From: Bacteroidales bacterium
GTDB lineage: Bacteria > Bacteroidota > Bacteroidia > Bacteroidales > GCA-2748055
DNA: 64,000 nucleotides
Direction of reading: 5' to 3'
Assembly: GCA_029210585.1 (NCBI GenBank)
Contig: JARGFP010000015.1
Coordinates: 1-64,000 of the forward strand
Within the stretch, counting starts at the first letter, position 1; each line of letters begins with the position of its first letter. Both the position numbers and the translations under genes were made by a program. Below, piece after piece: positions 52,297 through 59,981 of this stretch. A model generated the notes under the pieces. It saw only the letters and a program-made list of their open reading frames with translations. It did no database searches and had not been told where the DNA came from.

Positions 52297-53511
52297 TCAT
52301 TCCTCCGAAAGCAAATACTTCATCACCTTGTATTCGGCACTGACCACTTTCCACTTGAATTCCGAAATGATTTTATAATTGATGACCAGGGGATCATTCG
52401 CATCATCCTCAGGATCCCAGCCGTTGATCCATTGCCCGTCTGCAAACAGGAAATCAAGTTCCAGCTGGTCCTGTAGGACAGGATCTTCCACCAGTTGAAC
52501 AAGAACATCTTTGAATTCTCCCGACTTCTCAAGAAATGCATATGCCAGTCCATTGTCAAGAAAAGCATCTCTCCCCGCATTGCGGAAATCCTTGCGTGAC
52601 ACCTCCTCTATTGGCACTCCTGCCTGGTCAACACCGGCAAGCAATCCTTGCAGCATTTCATCTGCATCTGCCTTTAGCTCTTCGGAAAGAGACATCACTT
52701 TTTTCATGTCGGGTGTGATGGCACTATCTCCGGCGGCTTCAAGCATGTTGGTCAGTGCGCTATCAATCACCCCGGTGGAAGCCCTGTAGTCCACTGCGAT
52801 TTCAGTATATCGGTCGATACTGTCCTTGGAAATATTTACTTTTACCAGGATCAGGACGATGGAAAAACCCACCAGCAGCATGATGATATATGCCGGGTTG
52901 ATTTTGGTTTTCACACTTCGTTTAAAGATCTGCACGATGTACAGGGGTAAAAATCCCACCAGCAGGAAGATCACACTGGCACGCAGGAGCATTTCAGCCC
53001 CGGGCCAGTGCATGATCTTGAATACGGCACCGGTAAAAACGATCAGTAAAGAGAGATAGCCGACAACAGGGAAGATTACATTGGGTTTCTCAGTCTGCTC
53101 CCTGTAACTAAGTATGAAATAGAGCGGAAGAAATCCCAGCACTACGGTCATGAATCCCAATACCATGATGATGCCGGCACCCGGCCAATGCATGATCTTG
53201 AACAGGGCCCCGACGATGGTCAGCAGGGAACCCAGCAATCCCAGTAAATAGGTTGTTCGTTTCATTCTTTGAAATTTATAGTCCAATAGCAATAAGGTCT
53301 GATGCTGCAGATTTGAAAAGGTATTGCCGTCGATGTCAGACATGATTTCCCCGTAGGAAACATCAAAGGCCTCCCCTGCCTCGAGTTTTTCCTCGATCAT
53401 ACAGCAGAGATGGTCAAGGATATCATCCTGCAGACTTTCATAGGTCAGTCCCTTCGCTGCAAGATCGTTCCTGATCCTGTGCAACTGGTCTTCAATGATC
53501 ACAGCATTCAT
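52297..53511 (-). CDS. PadR-associated membrane protein with HAAS-like N-terminus and two GldL-like motifs
   Basis: A 404-residue membrane protein whose gene starts 1 bp after the padR stop. Residues 1-80 are helical and charged and resemble the HAAS/DUF1700 domain that usually accompanies PadR regulators. Four or more hydrophobic spans follow, with two internal repeats (IVGALFKIMHWPGA and FTGAVFKIMHWPGA, each ending in GFLPLY). The phrase GALFKIMHWPGA is the hallmark of the gliding-motility/T9SS motor subunit GldL. The C-terminal 180 residues are predicted periplasmic or cytosolic and have no recognised domain. The function is unknown; a PadR-controlled envelope-stress or motor-related role is a guess. 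Confidence 0.75.
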   Translation of the reverse strand: MNAVIIEDQLHRIRNDLAAKGLTYESLQDDILDHLCCMIEEKLEAGEAFDVSYGEIMSDIDGNTFSNLQHQTLLLLDYKFQRMKRTTYLLGLLGSLLTIVGALFKIMHWPGAGIIMVLGFMTVVLGFLPLYFILSYREQTEKPNVIFPVVGYLSLLIVFTGAVFKIMHWPGAEMLLRASVIFLLVGFLPLYIVQIFKRSVKTKINPAYIIMLLVGFSIVLILVKVNISKDSIDRYTEIAVDYRASTGVIDSALTNMLEAAGDSAITPDMKKVMSLSEELKADADEMLQGLLAGVDQAGVPIEEVSRKDFRNAGRDAFLDNGLAYAFLEKSGEFKDVLVQLVEDPVLQDQLELDFLFADGQWINGWDPEDDANDPLVINYKIISEFKWKVVSAEYKVMKYLLSEE

Positions 53512-53512
53512 A

Positions 53513-53845
53513 TCAGGCGGGTGTGGGCTTTAGCACATAAGTGAGTGTATTCACAAAATCAAAGAATTCATCCACTTTTCGCTCAGACCATGACCTGCCC
53601 GTTTCTGTAAGAGTATAGTACTTCCGGACACGTTTGCCGATGTATTCTACCTCGGTTTGTATGTGTCCATCAGCCTCCAGTTTATGTAAAACCGGGTAGA
53701 GCGCACCGAATGTCAGTTTGATCTTACCGGCGGAGAGCTCTTCCACCCTTTTGGTAATTTCATAACCATACATCCGTCCGTTGTCGGCCAACAACTTCAG
53801 AACAATCGTTCGTAAGGTACCTTTCAAAAGATCATTTGATATCAT
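53513..53845 (-). CDS. PadR family transcriptional regulator
   Basis: 110 residues forming a PadR winged helix: LLKGTLRTIVLKLLADNGRMYGYEITKRV, then KIKLTFGALYPVLHKLEADGHI (recognition helix) and RKYYTLTETG (wing). PadR proteins of this size are usually ligand-responsive repressors of themselves and of an adjacent membrane gene. The HAAS-like membrane gene follows with a 1-bp gap, as expected. The promoter lies 6-37 bp upstream, so the transcript should be nearly leaderless. Confidence 0.93.
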   Translation of the reverse strand: MISNDLLKGTLRTIVLKLLADNGRMYGYEITKRVEELSAGKIKLTFGALYPVLHKLEADGHIQTEVEYIGKRVRKYYTLTETGRSWSERKVDEFFDFVNTLTYVLKPTPA

Positions 53846-53850
53846 ACTGA

Positions 53851-53890
53851 CAAATATATAAGCATTTTATATATAATGCAAATATATAAG
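53851..53890 (-). promoter_or_regulatory. padR promoter with duplicated CAAATATATAAG element
   Basis: CAAATATATAAG occurs at 53851-53862 and 53879-53890. On the minus strand the far copy supplies TTTG (-33) and the near copy TATATTTG (-7), with a 20-bp spacer, a full Bacteroidota promoter consensus. The spacer holds a GCATT-N8-AATGC inverted repeat. PadR could repress by binding here. Confidence 0.65.
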
Positions 53891-54076
53891 ACTATTATAT
53901 ACGCCGAATTATACACCCCCTGGTTTTGGTGCAAGTGGAATGGATTTGCCATCGGTACGCCATAGAAAACCTGACTGAAATGGGAATTTTTGTGGTGGAA
54001 AATTCCAGTAGGCAGAAGATTCCAGGAAACAGACAATTGCCGTATACGTTCAGATCGCCGGGGCGATCAAAATAAA

Positions 54077-54106
54077 AACCCCCTGACCGTAATGCATCAA
54101 GGGGTT
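54077..54106 (-). terminator. intrinsic terminator of tRNA-His
   Basis: A 10-bp stem (AACCCCTTGA with TCAGGGGGTT, one G-T wobble) with a 10-nt loop, followed by TTTTTATTTT on the minus strand. It lies 12 bp after the encoded CCA end of the tRNA. Confidence 0.88.
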
Positions 54107-54117
54107 CTGATTGTAAG

Positions 54118-54196
54118 TGGGGTGGAAGACCGGACTTGAACCGGCGACCTCTGGAACCACAATCCAGCGCTCTAACCAAACTGAGCTACATCCACC
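54118..54196 (-). tRNA. tRNA-His(GTG)
   Basis: The minus strand folds as a full cloverleaf. The acceptor GTGGATG pairs with CTTCCAC with one mismatch. The anticodon arm is CTGGA-TTGTGGT-TCCAG with anticodon GTG, and the T arm is GCCGG-TTCAAGT-CCGGT. The extra 5' G (54196) opposite C73 (54121) is the identity mark of tRNA-His. CCA (54120-54118) is encoded in the genome. An intrinsic terminator follows. Confidence 0.96.
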
Positions 54197-54255
54197 ATTT
54201 TAAGGACTGCAAATTTATAGAAAAAAAACAACTCTTGAAATACAAAAAATAAAAT

Positions 54256-55938
54256 CTATTTAGAAATTTTTTCATGCAACGTGGAAAGGTACCAGTCAAT
54301 GATCATTTTATTATACCTGCTCCCGTATGCTGCGGGCCTGCCTCCCCTGTCCACCAGGTCTTGCCTGAGCTGTGATGTGATCTCCCGGTAAAAGAGCACA
54401 TCGGACTTTCGGCGGCGCAATGCAAGGACCCATTGCGGAAGGAGGCGTTTGATGCGTCCACGAAACCTGGCCATGGCATAGGCACGATCCGGTGTCTGCA
54501 GCTCTACATCGAAATGCACCCCTTCAGGAATAAAATATTCGTTGACAAGCAGATCGTCATACAATGATTTACCGCGCTTCACTGCCACCGGCACATCCCT
54601 GAAAAAATTCACCAGTTCCCGGTCGTAATAGGGCAACCTGAAGGCATATCCGAAAAAAGTATAGGTGGCATTGGAATTCACATTGAACTTTGCAAGCTTT
54701 TCCTTGAGGTCCCAGTCTTCATGCACTGACCAGGACCTGGCAGTGGCTGAGTCCAGCCCGGACACCTGCTTCTGCTGCAACTGGTCCGTGATCCGTCCCG
54801 GCAAAAGCCTTTGCCCGGGCACCTGCTTTTGCAGCAGATGGTCCGTGATCCGCTTTAGCATCAGACTGCGTTCTGACTTGTTGTAACGTTCAAAGTGGTA
54901 TTTCACCTCCAGGATCCTCCTGGCCAGGGTACTGACCGCTTCTTGCTCAACAGGGAGTCGGTGCTTGGCAAACTGGCTTCCCCCCAGGAAATCTCCTGAA
55001 TGACCCGGGATAAAGACAGCATCCCCGGGAATAGTTCCTTGATCCCGCAGATATTTCACTGCAAAATACTCCTGGAGAAAGAACATGGAGGTCAGATTGG
55101 ATGCCCGGGGGTAGAATGCGTTAAATTCCGGATCCCTGATAAATTCAGCAATAAGTTGCTCGTTATATTCCACGAAATGCCATGGGAAGCCCAGTTCCCG
55201 TGCCACGCGCTCCGAAATGGCTGCTTCCTCATTCCCTTTCCGGCCATAGGTAAAGCATACCACTTTCCTGTGCCGATGCCTTTTCAGCATTACCGCGATC
55301 AGCCGGCTGTCGAATCCGCCACTCAGCGGCACCACAGCGGCCCTCCCTTCCAGGCTCTGCACCATTCGGGAGAAAGTCTGCTCCATCTCTGCTTCCGCCT
55401 GCTTCAGCAACTGGCCATATGATATTTCCATCCCGGCAGCGGTCCTGTAGGTATGATAAAAACCATGATCCGCCTTTTCGCCGAGTCGCAGGACCTCACC
55501 TGCCTGCAACTGTTGAATTCCCTTGACCAGCGTTTCGCTGCCGGTCACGTACCCGGTGCCCCTGAACTCAAGTCGGGCCGTTTCGTTGAACGCCGCCTCG
55601 TCCAGGTATTCCATCAACAGGTCTGCATGGTCCGAAACCACCCAGTCAGTTCCTGACCTGCAATAAAACAGGGGCAGCGACCTGACCAGGTCCGTGGCCA
55701 GCCAGCATTCCCCCGCATTCATTCTTACAACAGAAAATACTCCGTTTACCTGTGCGGCCAATGTCCTGAATGCCTCATACGTGCCGGCTGCAGCGAAGTA
55801 GCCTGACATTGCGTTCCCACTGTAGTACTTCCCATCGCTGTCGAAAAAACTGCCATGCACCCGGCACTGGTCATCCCCGTACCATGGAAAACCCCTGCAA
55901 TCTTCCAGGATGATCTTTATGTTTACCTTATTCTGCAT
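54256..55938 (-). CDS. asparagine synthase-like protein lacking the glutaminase cysteine
   Basis: A 560-residue protein with the AsnB order: an N-terminal Ntn-like domain (about 1-175, LATDLVRSLPLFY) and a synthetase domain with the ATP PP-loop VVPLSGGFDSRLIAV. The nucleophilic Cys2 needed for glutamine hydrolysis is absent (sequence starts MQNKVN), so it would need free ammonia or have another amide-forming role. A 19-residue tandem duplication (RITDHLLQKQV / RITDQLQQKQV) sits about residues 361-400. It follows a flippase gene by 63 bp. Asn-synthase-like proteins often modify sugars or peptides in polysaccharide clusters, but that role here is inferred. Confidence 0.85.
   Translation of the reverse strand: MQNKVNIKIILEDCRGFPWYGDDQCRVHGSFFDSDGKYYSGNAMSGYFAAAGTYEAFRTLAAQVNGVFSVVRMNAGECWLATDLVRSLPLFYCRSGTDWVVSDHADLLMEYLDEAAFNETARLEFRGTGYVTGSETLVKGIQQLQAGEVLRLGEKADHGFYHTYRTAAGMEISYGQLLKQAEAEMEQTFSRMVQSLEGRAAVVPLSGGFDSRLIAVMLKRHRHRKVVCFTYGRKGNEEAAISERVARELGFPWHFVEYNEQLIAEFIRDPEFNAFYPRASNLTSMFFLQEYFAVKYLRDQGTIPGDAVFIPGHSGDFLGGSQFAKHRLPVEQEAVSTLARRILEVKYHFERYNKSERSLMLKRITDHLLQKQVPGQRLLPGRITDQLQQKQVSGLDSATARSWSVHEDWDLKEKLAKFNVNSNATYTFFGYAFRLPYYDRELVNFFRDVPVAVKRGKSLYDDLLVNEYFIPEGVHFDVELQTPDRAYAMARFRGRIKRLLPQWVLALRRRKSDVLFYREITSQLRQDLVDRGGRPAAYGSRYNKMIIDWYLSTLHEKISK
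54763..54852. repeat. imperfect 33-bp direct repeat, 57-bp period, inside the asparagine-synthase-like gene
   Basis: 33 bases at 54763-54795 recur at 54820-54852 with 29 of 33 identical. The 57-bp period is 19 codons, so the duplication keeps the reading frame and adds residues to a region between the ATP loop and the C-terminal domain. Confidence 0.8.
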
Positions 55939-56001
55939 CTACTTATTTCCAATACGCTTTCAACTGCCATGGTCTCCCTGTCTCCCCGTCCCCTTGTCTC
56001 C

Positions 56002-57288
56002 TCATCCATCCTTCCCCTGGTCCGCTTTCCTGGCCAGTACCATGTACCAGTAAAGATTGTAGGTCACGATCACGAAGCTGAACCCGCTGAACAGCATCAA
56101 AGCAAGGTATACATCCTTGCCGATGACCCCGATGCCGAGGGCGATGATCCGTGCAATAAATTTCACTACCTCGATTGCCAGTGCCTTGCGTTGTCTTGAC
56201 AACATGTCGGCAACGAACGACAGCGGGGCCGAGAGGAAGACCATAAACAGCCAGGGAGCAAAGATTTGCATGTACACACCCGCCTCGTGCCATTCGTCCC
56301 CGAAAATAATCGTGACCAGCCATGGTGCACAACACAGTATGACCAGGAAAGGAATTGCAGAAATCCATGCCATGCGGATTACAAACTTCCTGATATCGGC
56401 CAACACAAGCTGGCCGTTATTGTGCCTTTCGATGGTGCGTTGCGAATATACCTTGGAAAAGGAGGTGGACAGCAGGTTCATGGGACGGTTGATCAGCATA
56501 AAACCCAACCCGAAATACCCTACAATGTCGGCACCGAAGTAAGCGCTGAACACAAATACCGGGAGGGAGGAGGAAAAATTATTGATCAGCTTGTGCATCA
56601 TGCTGTACCGGGGAAAGAACCAATATTCCCTGGCCAGCTTCCGCAAATCCGGAAAGGAAACAGAACGAAAGATTCCTGTTCCATTCCTGAAGATCCGCCA
56701 GGTATATACCACCGCACCCACGAACTGACCCACGATGGCCCCTGTCATGAGTCCACCGCCATGTGACATCGCCTTGCTTGCTGACAACTTGACAGCAGAA
56801 TTGAATATGGACTGGCTGAGATTGGCCCCGGCGATGGCCCTGTATGCGCTCCTGCGGTTCATCCAGAAACTCAACACCTGGAAGACACCCACCATGAATG
56901 TCGATAAGGGAATAAAGAAGATCCATTTATCGATATACTGATTGCCCAGCCACCGTGGTAAGGGATCCCTGAAAACGAAAATAAACAACAACAAGAACAG
57001 GCTGAAACCCAAACTGAGCATGATACCCAGCAAAGTAAGTCCGGCCCCATCCTTGTCTTTGCGGGGGATCATGACCGCCAGTTCGTATTTTCCCGTGGAA
57101 ATAATGGCTGTTATCGTAATAATACTCATATACAGTGCGAACAAACCATGCTCCTCAGGTGTATAGATGCGTGTAAGTACCGGGTAGATGGCCAGTGAAA
57201 TGGCCTGGGCGATCCCCGTGGCTGACACCAGGGTGAATACGTTTTTCAGGAATTCACTTTTTGTAAGCCGGTTCAGAAGGGATCTCAT
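56002..57288 (-). CDS. polysaccharide biosynthesis flippase (Wzx/MOP superfamily)
   Basis: 428 residues from the ATG at 57288 (MRSLLNRLTKSEFLKNVF); 57 upstream codons look non-coding. The protein has about 12 spans of MOP type, with family phrases such as LAIYPVLTRIYTPEEHGLFALYMS, ISTGKYELAVMIP and YFGLGFMLINRPMNLLSTSFSKV. Wzx flippases move undecaprenyl-linked oligosaccharide units across the inner membrane for O-antigen or capsule. The only neighbour of this type is the asparagine-synthase-like gene 63 bp downstream, with no glycosyltransferases in view. Confidence 0.9.
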   Translation of the reverse strand: MRSLLNRLTKSEFLKNVFTLVSATGIAQAISLAIYPVLTRIYTPEEHGLFALYMSIITITAIISTGKYELAVMIPRKDKDGAGLTLLGIMLSLGFSLFLLLFIFVFRDPLPRWLGNQYIDKWIFFIPLSTFMVGVFQVLSFWMNRRSAYRAIAGANLSQSIFNSAVKLSASKAMSHGGGLMTGAIVGQFVGAVVYTWRIFRNGTGIFRSVSFPDLRKLAREYWFFPRYSMMHKLINNFSSSLPVFVFSAYFGADIVGYFGLGFMLINRPMNLLSTSFSKVYSQRTIERHNNGQLVLADIRKFVIRMAWISAIPFLVILCCAPWLVTIIFGDEWHEAGVYMQIFAPWLFMVFLSAPLSFVADMLSRQRKALAIEVVKFIARIIALGIGVIGKDVYLALMLFSGFSFVIVTYNLYWYMVLARKADQGKDG

Positions 57289-57584
57289 CAGGTGTTTATG
57301 GTTACACAAAGAAACAAAATGTTTACCTGTTTGCAAAAAGACCGTCACGGGAGCAGACAGAACGGTCTGGTGAAGGGTCAACAGAGCTGGTGGAGGGTCA
57401 ACAGAGCTGGCGCAAAAGAACGTGCTATTGGTCAGTGTATGACCGAACAGGGCAGCCAAAGGCTAAAATTGAAGGTATGCCCTGACACCACAAGAACTGT
57501 TGTTTTTGGACGTTATGTCATATCAACAGCAGTGGCATACAATTTGACAAAACAAAATAAGTATTAAAAAAACCTGAAATAATT
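57289..57584. other. 296-bp intergenic region between divergent flippase and BI-1 genes
   Basis: It holds two near-identical 20-bp tandem units at 57368-57407 (annotated separately). I found no full promoter consensus for either divergent gene and no terminator. Confidence 0.4.
57368..57413. repeat. 20-bp tandem repeat, 2.3 copies
   Basis: TGGTGAAGGGTCAACAGAGC (57368-57387) is followed at once by TGGTGGAGGGTCAACAGAGC (57388-57407), 19 of 20 identical, and a partial third unit TGGCGC. It lies in the upstream region of both divergent genes. A slipped-strand duplication or a tandem regulator site are both possible. Confidence 0.8.
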
Positions 57585-58334
57585 ATGAGATTAACAGGAT
57601 CATCCAATCCAGCAATGACGGGTAGTGCATTTGAAAGGGCTGTTTCGTCAGTCGGAAGTGGCGTCATGACCATCAACGGAACGATTAACAAGATAGGCAT
57701 CCTGATGCTGCTGGTGCTTGCATCCGCATCATACACCTGGTCGATGGTTACCGGTGATAACCCTGCGGGGGCACAGACCTATGTTATGATCGGCGCCATT
57801 GGCGGGCTGATCATGGCGCTGGTAACTATATTCCGTCCGCAAAGTGCGGGGGTGACTGCCCCGATATACGCGCTGCTTGAAGGGTTGTTCCTTGGGGGGA
57901 TCAGTGCAATGTTCAACCAGCAATATAACGGTATTGTATTCCAGGCTGTATTGCTGACCATAGGTGTATTGTTCACCATGCTCTTCCTTTACCGGTCGGG
58001 ACGCATACGTGCCACACCCAGGCTGCGGAGGGGCGTGATCATGGCAACGGGGGCTGTATTCTTTTCCTACCTGGTCAGCTGGATACTCAGCCTCTTCGGA
58101 CTGGGTTTCGGTTTCATGCATTCCAGCGGTCCGCTGGGTATCGTCATCAACCTGGTGATCATTGGTGTCGCGGCATTCAACCTGATTCTCGATTTTGATT
58201 TTATCGAAAAGGGAGCCCAGGCTGCCGCCCCGAAATATTTTGAATGGTATGGCGCATTTGGACTGCTGGTGACACTGATCTGGCTGTACATAGAGATATT
58301 GCGGCTGCTGTCCCGTTTCGCCGGAAGAGACTAA
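57585..58334 (+). CDS. Bax inhibitor-1/YccA family membrane protein
   Basis: 249 residues with seven hydrophobic spans of the Bax1-I fold. The sequence follows the bacterial subfamily with a soluble N-terminus (SSNPAMTGSAFERA), MTINGTINKIGILMLLV, the PIYALLEGLFLGGISAMF segment and the C-terminal FDFIEKGAQAAAPKYFEWY with its conserved acidic pair. Homologues (YetJ type) leak calcium in a pH-dependent way. It is divergent from the flippase gene and stands alone. Confidence 0.93.
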   Translation: MRLTGSSNPAMTGSAFERAVSSVGSGVMTINGTINKIGILMLLVLASASYTWSMVTGDNPAGAQTYVMIGAIGGLIMALVTIFRPQSAGVTAPIYALLEGLFLGGISAMFNQQYNGIVFQAVLLTIGVLFTMLFLYRSGRIRATPRLRRGVIMATGAVFFSYLVSWILSLFGLGFGFMHSSGPLGIVINLVIIGVAAFNLILDFDFIEKGAQAAAPKYFEWYGAFGLLVTLIWLYIEILRLLSRFAGRD

Positions 58335-58495
58335 AAAGGTAGCTGAACTGACAGACACCAGCTGATGTCTGCCTGGTCTCTGAACAATTTTAAAGACATT
58401 AGATAACATATGCAGATTCCTGTAAATTCTGAAAATGGTGTGTATATTTACGCATCATTTTTTTTATTTCAACTTATTAAGTAAGCGTACAAGCA

Positions 58496-59971
58496 ATGTC
58501 GGCGCTGGAAGCATATTTTCAGAAATTCAGGGAGCATATCGTTGGTGATCAGAAAGAGTTTGATTCACCGTATGGTAAAAAACGGATCCATTATGCCGAC
58601 TGGATCGCAAGCGGCAGGCTGTATGCCCCCATCGAAAGAAAGATGCTGGACCAGTTCGGTCCCTATGTGGCCAATACACATTCTGAGTCAACCACCACCG
58701 GCACTTTGATGACCAAGGCCTACCATTATTCTCACCAGTACATCAAGAGGCATGTGAATGCGGGTCCCAACGATGTGATCATCACAGCAGGATACGGAAT
58801 GACCGCCGTGATCAATAAACTCATGCGGATATTAAGTCTGAAAGGCTGCGGGGGCACGGACCGCGACTGCGTGAAGGAAATGGACAAACCGGTGGTGTTC
58901 GTGACCCACATGGAACACCATTCCAACCATACATCCTGGTTCGAGACCATTGCCGAAGTGGTACAACTGGAACCCGACAAGGACCTGCTTGTGGACCTGG
59001 ATGACCTGCGGTCCAAACTGGAGCAGTACAAGGACCGTACCTTCAAGATTGGTTCATTTACTGCCTGTTCCAATGTCACCGGAATCCTGACACCTATCCA
59101 CGAAATGGCAAGGCTGATGCATGAATACGGCGGGCTGGTATTCGTGGATTATGCTGCCGGTGCACCCTATATGGATATCAACATGCACCCCGAGGATCCG
59201 CTGGAAAAACTGGATGCCATCTTCTTCTCTCCCCACAAATTCCTTGGCGGACCCGGATCATCAGGTGTGCTGATATTTGACAAAGCCATGTACAAGCTGG
59301 AGGTCCCCGATAATCCCGGCGGAGGCACCGTTGACTGGACAAATCCATGGGGAAAATATAAATACGTGGACGACATCGAGGCCCGCGAGGACGGGGGAAC
59401 GCCCGGCTTTCTTCAATCCATCAGGGCAGCACTGGCCATCGAGCTGAAGGAACAGATGGGAGTGGAAAATATCCTTGCCAGGGAAGAAGAATTGCTGAAG
59501 ATCGCCTTCGACGGACTGACGGCCATCCCTGGGGTTGAGATCCTTGCCGACAACATCCGGAAACGGATCGGGGTGATTTCTTTCTACCATCCCGAAATTC
59601 ACTTTAACCTGGCGGTAAAAGTGTTGAATGACAGGTACGGCATCCAGACCCGCGGCGGCTGTGCCTGTGCCGGAACCTACGGTCATTACCTGCTGGCAGT
59701 AAGCTACGACAGGAGCCGGGAGATCACCGACAAGATCAGTCATGGCGACCTCTCCGAAAAACCAGGATGGGTGCGCTGGTCGCTCCACCCAACCATGAAA
59801 GATGAGGAAGTGCGCTATTTTATCGATGCCGTAAGGGAGCTGACCGAAAATATCGAATTCTACAAGCAGGAATATGTGTATGTTACAAAAAGAAATGAGT
59901 ACATTCATCACTCAGAAGTTGATTCGAACCGCGACCAGGTGACACTCGATACCTGGTTTAGCCTTCAATGA
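58496..59971 (+). CDS. class V aminotransferase, cysteine-desulfurase-like PLP enzyme
   Basis: 491 residues of fold-type I. The PLP lysine is Lys248 in FFSPHKFLGGPGSSGV, with FVDYAAGAPYMDIN supplying the PLP-binding Asp, and NTHSESTTTG near the N-terminus. Cysteines Cys389 and Cys391 lie in RGGCACAGTYGHYLL, in the loop position of cysteine desulfurases and selenocysteine lyases, so sulfur transfer is possible. It is longer than IscS/SufS by about 85 residues. A GNAT-like gene follows 10 bp later. Confidence 0.88.
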   Translation: MSALEAYFQKFREHIVGDQKEFDSPYGKKRIHYADWIASGRLYAPIERKMLDQFGPYVANTHSESTTTGTLMTKAYHYSHQYIKRHVNAGPNDVIITAGYGMTAVINKLMRILSLKGCGGTDRDCVKEMDKPVVFVTHMEHHSNHTSWFETIAEVVQLEPDKDLLVDLDDLRSKLEQYKDRTFKIGSFTACSNVTGILTPIHEMARLMHEYGGLVFVDYAAGAPYMDINMHPEDPLEKLDAIFFSPHKFLGGPGSSGVLIFDKAMYKLEVPDNPGGGTVDWTNPWGKYKYVDDIEAREDGGTPGFLQSIRAALAIELKEQMGVENILAREEELLKIAFDGLTAIPGVEILADNIRKRIGVISFYHPEIHFNLAVKVLNDRYGIQTRGGCACAGTYGHYLLAVSYDRSREITDKISHGDLSEKPGWVRWSLHPTMKDEEVRYFIDAVRELTENIEFYKQEYVYVTKRNEYIHHSEVDSNRDQVTLDTWFSLQ

Positions 59972-59981
59972 GTATAATACG

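Noticed and set aside
53895-54179. 94-codon minus-strand frame over the tRNA
   Set aside because: Its first 20 codons are translated tRNA-His, a common artefact, and the rest covers the terminator and promoter region.
57729-58409. 226-codon minus-strand frame opposite the BI-1 gene
   Set aside because: Antisense shadow of a seven-span membrane protein; polar low-complexity sequence without a domain.
59261-59911. 216-codon minus-strand frame opposite the aminotransferase gene
   Set aside because: Antisense shadow of a gene with intact catalytic motifs; composition typical of a reversed frame.
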